Assembly (NCBI GenBank): GCA_015143295.1
Contig: CM026574.1
Coordinates: 15,874,938 to 15,938,937 of the forward strand
Source: Tetracentron sinense
Lineage: Eukaryota > Streptophyta > Magnoliopsida > Trochodendrales > Trochodendraceae
Direction of reading: 5' to 3'
Length of the DNA stretch: 64,000 nucleotides
Program-made: the position numbers and the translations under genes
The notes under the pieces: generated by a model
The model's input: the letters and a program-made list of their open reading frames with translations, nothing else
The model's database searches: none
What the model was told of the DNA's origin: nothing
Shown here: piece after piece, positions 59,534 through 64,000 of the stretch
Layout of the letters: each line of letters starts with the position of its first letter
How positions within the stretch are numbered: position 1 is the first letter of the stretch

Positions 59534-59714
59534 TTTTTTTTTTTTTTTGATATACGTGGATATCTTGAGCCTTTAAGACTTAGACTAGTCTCACGTGCTC
59601 CATAAGGAATACTCCCACCCCATACAACTGATATTAAGGAGAGCTTAGGAATCGACCTCGTGACCTCTGGGGTTTACGGTTGGTCCTTCGGCCACTGGGC
59701 TACACCACGGGGTT
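59534..59714 (-). mobile_element. tRNA-derived SINE
   Basis: The minus strand starts TAACCCCGTGGTGTAGCCCA, with an A-box-like TGGTGTAGCCCAGTGGC. About 30 bp on it has the B-box-like AGGTCGATTCC, then a ~120-bp body ending in a 15-A tail (T run at 59534-59548 on plus). AATCTT at both sides is a possible short target duplication. Its promoter boxes and tail together support a SINE. Confidence 0.7.
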
Positions 59715-60823
59715 AATCTTTCATATCTTTGGTATTGTTGCTAACAAAAGTAACTTTTTGCAAGTGCCAACTAAACGTGTATTTTGACTTTTTACTTTTA
59801 AAAATTAGCCTTTGCTCTTGCACATCATTTTTTTTAGTAATGTTATGTCTACTTTCCTACTCATCTATTTCCCCCTTTTGGAGACAACTTTTCTACTCAT
59901 CTATTTTCTCATTTTGGAGACAAGACGACATAAAATATGACAACTTTTTGTAGAGCCTACCATTAATTTTTTAGTCTTCTTCTCCATAAAAAGGAAAAGT
60001 GGTGGGGTAGAGGGAAAGCGGACCTAGTGATTTTTTTTTTCTTATGGCTGTTGTAGACTTCTTCAAAAGTTACTTATCTCAAAAGTTTTCTTCTTCTTTT
60101 TGAAAAAGTCCTCTTCTTAGAGAAGTTTATCCAAACAAGCCCTAAGCCATCTCTTAACTATCCACTTTATACCATTTTTTTTAATATTAAAAAAATAATT
60201 AATATTTTTTTTTAAAACCAAGGATGGGTGGATGAGCCCTAGGGGTGGGTGGATCTTAACCATAGTTAAGGAGTTTCAAAAAGGACATATGGCTACCTCA
60301 GGGGTGATTACCGGATTTGCCAAATCCAGTGATCCACTGTAAAGGATTTGGTCTCTTGATATTTTTGTTTTATGGTTTATACCAACTGAATTTCATAGAA
60401 GATGAAAAACCTTACAATTTTAGAATTATACTTTATCAATTTTGATTCTTAAGAAAATCAGATTTTTCATTCATTTTTTCCTTGTAGATTATTTTCCTAA
60501 ATTTGCACTATTCTCTTATAAAGTATATTTACTTTTTTAATGAAATTATTTTGGGGGTGCTTGATGTTTTGGTTTTAAGGTTTATATATCAACTAAAGTT
60601 TCAGATTTTAGATTTTAATTATAATTTTTTTTTAATTTTTTCTAATTTTCGTAATTGATTGGAAGATTACATTTCAATATATAAAGTTCATTATTCTCAG
60701 TTAATGTATTTTTTGTTTCATATCTCATTAGTTGTGATGATTTTCCTTCCTTATCTTGCACACGCATACAAACACACATATCTTAAAATATATGAACATA
60801 CATGTATATCTCATTCTACTTTG

Positions 60824-60853
60824 TGCCCGTGCAATGCGCGGGCGTTTTACTAG
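60824..60853 (+). mobile_element. Helitron 3' terminus
   Basis: GCCCGTGCAATGCGCGGGC forms a stem-loop (loop AAT), followed by GTTTTACTAG and host T at 60854. That is the classic hairpin plus CTAG|T end. The matching 5' TC end upstream was not identified. Confidence 0.6.
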
Positions 60854-60854
60854 T

Positions 60855-61514
60855 AGTCACTACTAGCATGTCCTTACGTACTTGGTTGCGAGGATGATAG
60901 GATCGCCGGGTCTTGGTAGTGGGGACTCATCCCATTGAGCTTTTGTGTATATGCGGGTTAGATTAAGATGTTCCCATGTCTTCTCCTGCAAGCCATCAAG
61001 GTTCCATTCCAGGTTAGTGCTGCAGCAATCTCAGAACATAACTGCATAATTCTTTTTCCAACCATCCAGGCAGCAATGGAAAGAAACTGCAGTCAGTGTG
61101 TGTAAGCCTCATCTCCTAAATTTACTGATCAGGAAACATGAAAAGCCATGCATAATATGAGCAATATTACAGATCCATAGATGGGCAATGCAAAATGACA
61201 CCACAAAAAGAATGTGAATTTGTTAATTCATGTTTAACAAATCTCTTCCTATGAAAAGAGAATACAGAGATATATAATATATTATTTCTTTGTTGAGTAT
61301 TGGAACAATATTACGTATTTAATTCAAGTGTGAAATAAAATACCACAACATTTGTATCTGGGAAATACATTTATTCTGAATCTATTTCAAATATAGGGAT
61401 TGTACCAAAGATTCAGTTCTTCGACACTGATTCTCGAGACATGAACCCTGATCTTCAGTCCTTAGTCCTTCTCCCCATGTCTCAAACTCAACAAAAATCC
61501 AGTATATGAGACTG
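60855..61514. other. No gene recognised
   Basis: Intergenic sequence without ORFs of note or clear repeats. Confidence 0.4.
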
Positions 61515-61522
61515 AATGCCAA

Positions 61523-61864
61523 GAGATCGAATCACAGCCAATCGCAATTGAATTCAGGGAGAGTTCAATCGCATCCACAGGTCAACACATGTCCCCTTTA
61601 ACCTCCATTAATCATGGTTAAGATTCTCTAACCCTTACTATTCAATAATCTAACCTTAGTTTTTTGAAAAAAATATTAATCCTAAGAGTAAAAAATTCTT
61701 AACCAGAGTTTCATTTTATTTTTGAAAAACTAAAGTTAGATTATTGAACACTAAGGCTAGAGAATCTTAACCATAGTTAATAGGGGTTAAAGGGGACACG
61801 TGTTGACCTGTGGGTGAGATTGAACTCCCAGAATTCAATCACGATTGGCTGTGATTCAATCTCA
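61523..61864. mobile_element. Long-armed foldback MITE with 8-9-bp target duplication
   Basis: AATGCCAA at 61515-61522 and 61865-61872 flanks it; a 9-bp reading would have one mismatch. Arms of over 130 bp mirror each other: GAATCACAGCCAATCG, CCACAGGTCAACAC, GTCCCCTTTAACC, TGGTTAAGATTCTCTA, TTCAATAATCTAAC. The AT-rich centre is about 70 bp. It is hAT or Mutator type; duplication length cannot decide. Confidence 0.85.
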
Positions 61865-61872
61865 AATGCCAA

Positions 61873-62302
61873 AGCTGCATACCTCTAAAAAGGTGGTTGT
61901 TAATTTATTCAGAAGGGTTAATTCAATTTCCCAACTGAAGGAAAAAACCCCTAGACCACTCACCACAGTCCTTGTCATCGAAGTCTAACTCCATCCTAGT
62001 TGGATCATTCAAGCTGAACTACAATAATATAAGTACTTCAACAGGTAGAATCAAGAATGGATATTAGCATGGAATAATAGAGTATTGGGTAGCTACTTAA
62101 TGAAATTGCAAGTAACAAGAGTATTGGGTAGCTGCTTAATCAAATTGCAAGTAACAAAAGAGTACTTTATAGATCTCTAAGATAATAGAATAGCAAAATA
62201 AGAGTATCAGGCTATCAGCCACATCAAAATATAAACTGATCCTACATAGTAGGCTATGAAAATGATGTATTAGTCGCATCAACAAATAAACCAAAACTAC
62301 TA
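61873..62302. other. 3' flank of the Myb/SANT gene
   Basis: Contains a 39-bp tandem duplication (GAGTATTGGGTAGCT..) at 62080-62157. Probable 3' UTR near 62300. No other feature. Confidence 0.5.
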
Positions 62303-63290
62303 TCACTCAAGACTCTTCAACAACAAAAGTCGTTTTTCTGCAGGCACGCTAACAAATGTCTCTCTCCAACCATTGTCTTGGAACATTCTTAGTGCCTTCA
62401 CGTACAAATCATCATTCACGTCATCAACCGCAGATAATAACTCACAACAACGCCTAATAGAATATGGATCATCCTTTGCATTTAATGATGGTGATATATA
62501 CTTCCTTTGTTGGATTAGTGTGAAGGCCCTACAAGCATCCGCGAAAGCCTCATTCAAAGACTCGCTTCCTCGACAACTAGTAGGAGTTCGAGAACGACTC
62601 CGCATGGATTGTACACCATCTTCAACATCAGCATCACCATTGATATCTTCTGCAACTTCCTCATATGAAGTTAAAGGAACACTGTCTAGATTGATGACAT
62701 CATTATTGACATCCACATTAATATTTGCCTCATCATCACCAGCATCCAGTGCTCCTTGGGTACAAGCTCCTGCATTTCCACCGTTTGCTGTGGTGTCACC
62801 ATATATCGTCATCAATTCGTCAAACATTGGACACTCTTTATTGCGAAAATGCCTTGCATTAGGATTTTTCTGAATATAACAAGTACTGAACACCTCTTAG
62901 TATTCTTATACAATACATGATATAAGAAATTGGTGCAATCTATGGTTTGTATCATACCTTTATATATGAATCCCATATTTCATCCGACGCTACAACTGTC
63001 GTGGTGATCGGGTTCCAACCAAATCCCATAGGGACATCGCGAAGCTTTTTGAACTCCCTAAAATGTTGCCTCAATTTGTTAAACTTGTTCTTAAACTGTT
63101 GATGCTTATATCTAAGACCTGTTTGTATGTAGAACTTTTCACGTATATCATTCCATGCCTTTTTTGAGAAGGTTGTGGTTGATCGGTTTCCTTTTTTCAC
63201 CTCTTCAGCCATTAGTTGTATAAAAATCTTTTCTTCCCTATGGTTCCACCTTGCGGTGACATCCCTTTCTTCTTGGTTAGTAGTTGACAT
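62303..63290 (-). CDS. Myb/SANT-like (L10-interacting MYB-type) protein, 2 exons
   Basis: Exon 1 63290-62958 (111 codons), intron 62957-62870 (88 bp, GT..AG, phase 0), exon 2 62869-62303 (188 codons plus TGA), giving 299 residues. Residues ~12-110 form a trihelix-like Myb/SANT domain with spaced Trp residues (TARWNHREEKIFIQLMAEEV, KKAWNDIREKF, IWDSYIK) and FNKLRQHFREFKKL. Exon 2 begins KNPNARHFRNKECPMFDELM, then an Asp/Asn/Gly-rich acidic linker, a basic Arg/Ser patch, and a conserved C-terminal helix region (ALRMFQDNGWRETFVSVPAE). It is predicted to bind DNA or chromatin partners. Such proteins exist both as plant host genes and as ORF1 of PIF/Harbinger elements. No HARBI1-type transposase lies within the window, so the status is open. 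There are no internal stops. Confidence 0.82.
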
Positions 63291-64000
63291 CTATAATACA
63301 TCTTAGATTATCAATACCAATTAAAGAAACATGAAAAGAGGAAAGAAATAGACAAAGCCAATCCCACAAATAAGTAAAAGAAAATAATAATAGAAGAGAT
63401 TATTGCAAAATCCATATTGTTGATTTTTCACCATTGCAAAATCCATAAAACAAAATACTCGTTACTGATTTTTCTTTCAGAACCCATATTGCAAAATCCA
63501 TAAACCACCACACCAACACTTAATGCTCCAAACAACAGTCTTAACAACAAGAGCAACAGAAGAATCAAACAAACAAGTACAAAGCAACACAAAAAAATAA
63601 AAAGAATTCCAAATTTAGTGATGCTAGAAAACCTTAAAAACATCCTCAATCTTCAACTATTTATACTCATTACCCAACTACCTTTTCTCCATTTGCAAAG
63701 AAAGGTAAGAAGAAGAAAACAAAATCAGCTTTTTACAAATCAGGGGGAAAAAAAGGAGCAAAAGCAGAACTCTGTTCCTGTTGATTACTTGGAACACTCC
63801 AAACAGAAATGTGACACCCTGAACAAGAACAGAAATGGGAAAGGAAAAATGAATCACAGATAATATAAAACAATTTCACATCTCAATTTTATATTTGGGA
63901 CATGACACGCGGTAGGCCGCAACCCCAGTTAGTTTTTTTAGTATCTGTTCTAGTTGATGAGTGGGCATATCAACTACCACTCGTTCCAAGGACTCGAACC
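63291..64000. other. Upstream region of the Myb/SANT gene; possible SINE or tRNA edge
   Basis: Presumed promoter and 5' UTR with purine-rich runs at 63700-63780. The last ~25 bases read, on the minus strand, GGTTCGAGTCCTTGGAACGA, which contains a perfect B-box/T-loop word. It could be a SINE or tRNA cut by the window edge. Confidence 0.35.

Noticed and set aside
62373-62873. 166-aa plus-strand ORF
   Set aside because: Antisense shadow of exon 2 of the Myb/SANT gene, which has clear splice borders and domain content.
63978-64000. tRNA gene at the right edge
   Set aside because: Only a B-box/T-loop word is visible; the rest of the cloverleaf cannot be formed from the sequence present.

Overview
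The window looks like nuclear DNA of a flowering plant, probably a eudicot that is not a grass. It is AT-rich, has introns with GT..AG borders, carries plant gene families, and is dense with nested plant transposons. I cannot name the species.

Four host-type genes are visible. (1) The last 44 codons of a conserved Cys-rich plant protein lie at 1-132 (+). (2) A complete plastid-type ABC-F ATPase (ABCF5-like, 701 aa) occupies 3682-11335 (-). It has nine exons, and all eight introns are in phase 0. (3) A small RIN4/NOI-family gene (100 aa) runs from 36644 to 57235 (+). Its two upstream exons are separated from a 48-nt last exon by a 19.45-kb intron. (4) A two-exon Myb/SANT-like (trihelix-type) gene, 299 aa, lies at 62303-63290 (-). 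It is either a host gene or ORF1 of a Harbinger-type transposon.

Most of the rest is mobile DNA. ABCF5 intron 1 holds a hAT-type MITE with an 8-bp target duplication and a probable solo LTR. From 11.9 to 15.2 kb there are Helitron ends and short tandem repeats. From 15.2 to 21.4 kb lies a decayed minus-strand Ty3/gypsy pol, split by a 3.4-kb insertion that itself contains a Helitron and a foldback MITE. From 21645 to 33240 there is a young, complete, pol-less Ogre/Tat-like LTR retrotransposon on the minus strand. It has 2.4-kb LTRs, a CTTAT target duplication, recognisable PBS and PPT, a gag with two amber stops, and about 43 copies of a 43-bp minisatellite. From 33.8 to 36.2 kb a 275-bp direct repeat flanks a 1.8-kb TIR-like element.

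The giant RIN4-like intron is the most unusual part. It contains a PIF/Harbinger-type element (37842-48299, TAA target duplication) whose arms form an inverted repeat of about 2.5 kb. Each arm carries a decayed ORF1 copy. One end was invaded by an LTR element (37877-42911), which was itself invaded by a 2.75-kb solo LTR (38050-40801). Downstream the intron also holds several foldback MITEs, a ~110-125-bp tandem repeat split by a 942-bp hAT element, and an RNase H pseudogene. The last 7 kb adds a precise short Helitron, a tRNA-derived SINE and a long foldback MITE whose arm sequence recurs inside the Helitrons.

All calls were made by eye from the sequence. Exon joins rest on splice motifs, reading phase and remembered family conservation. 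Transposon borders rest on terminal motifs and target duplications.
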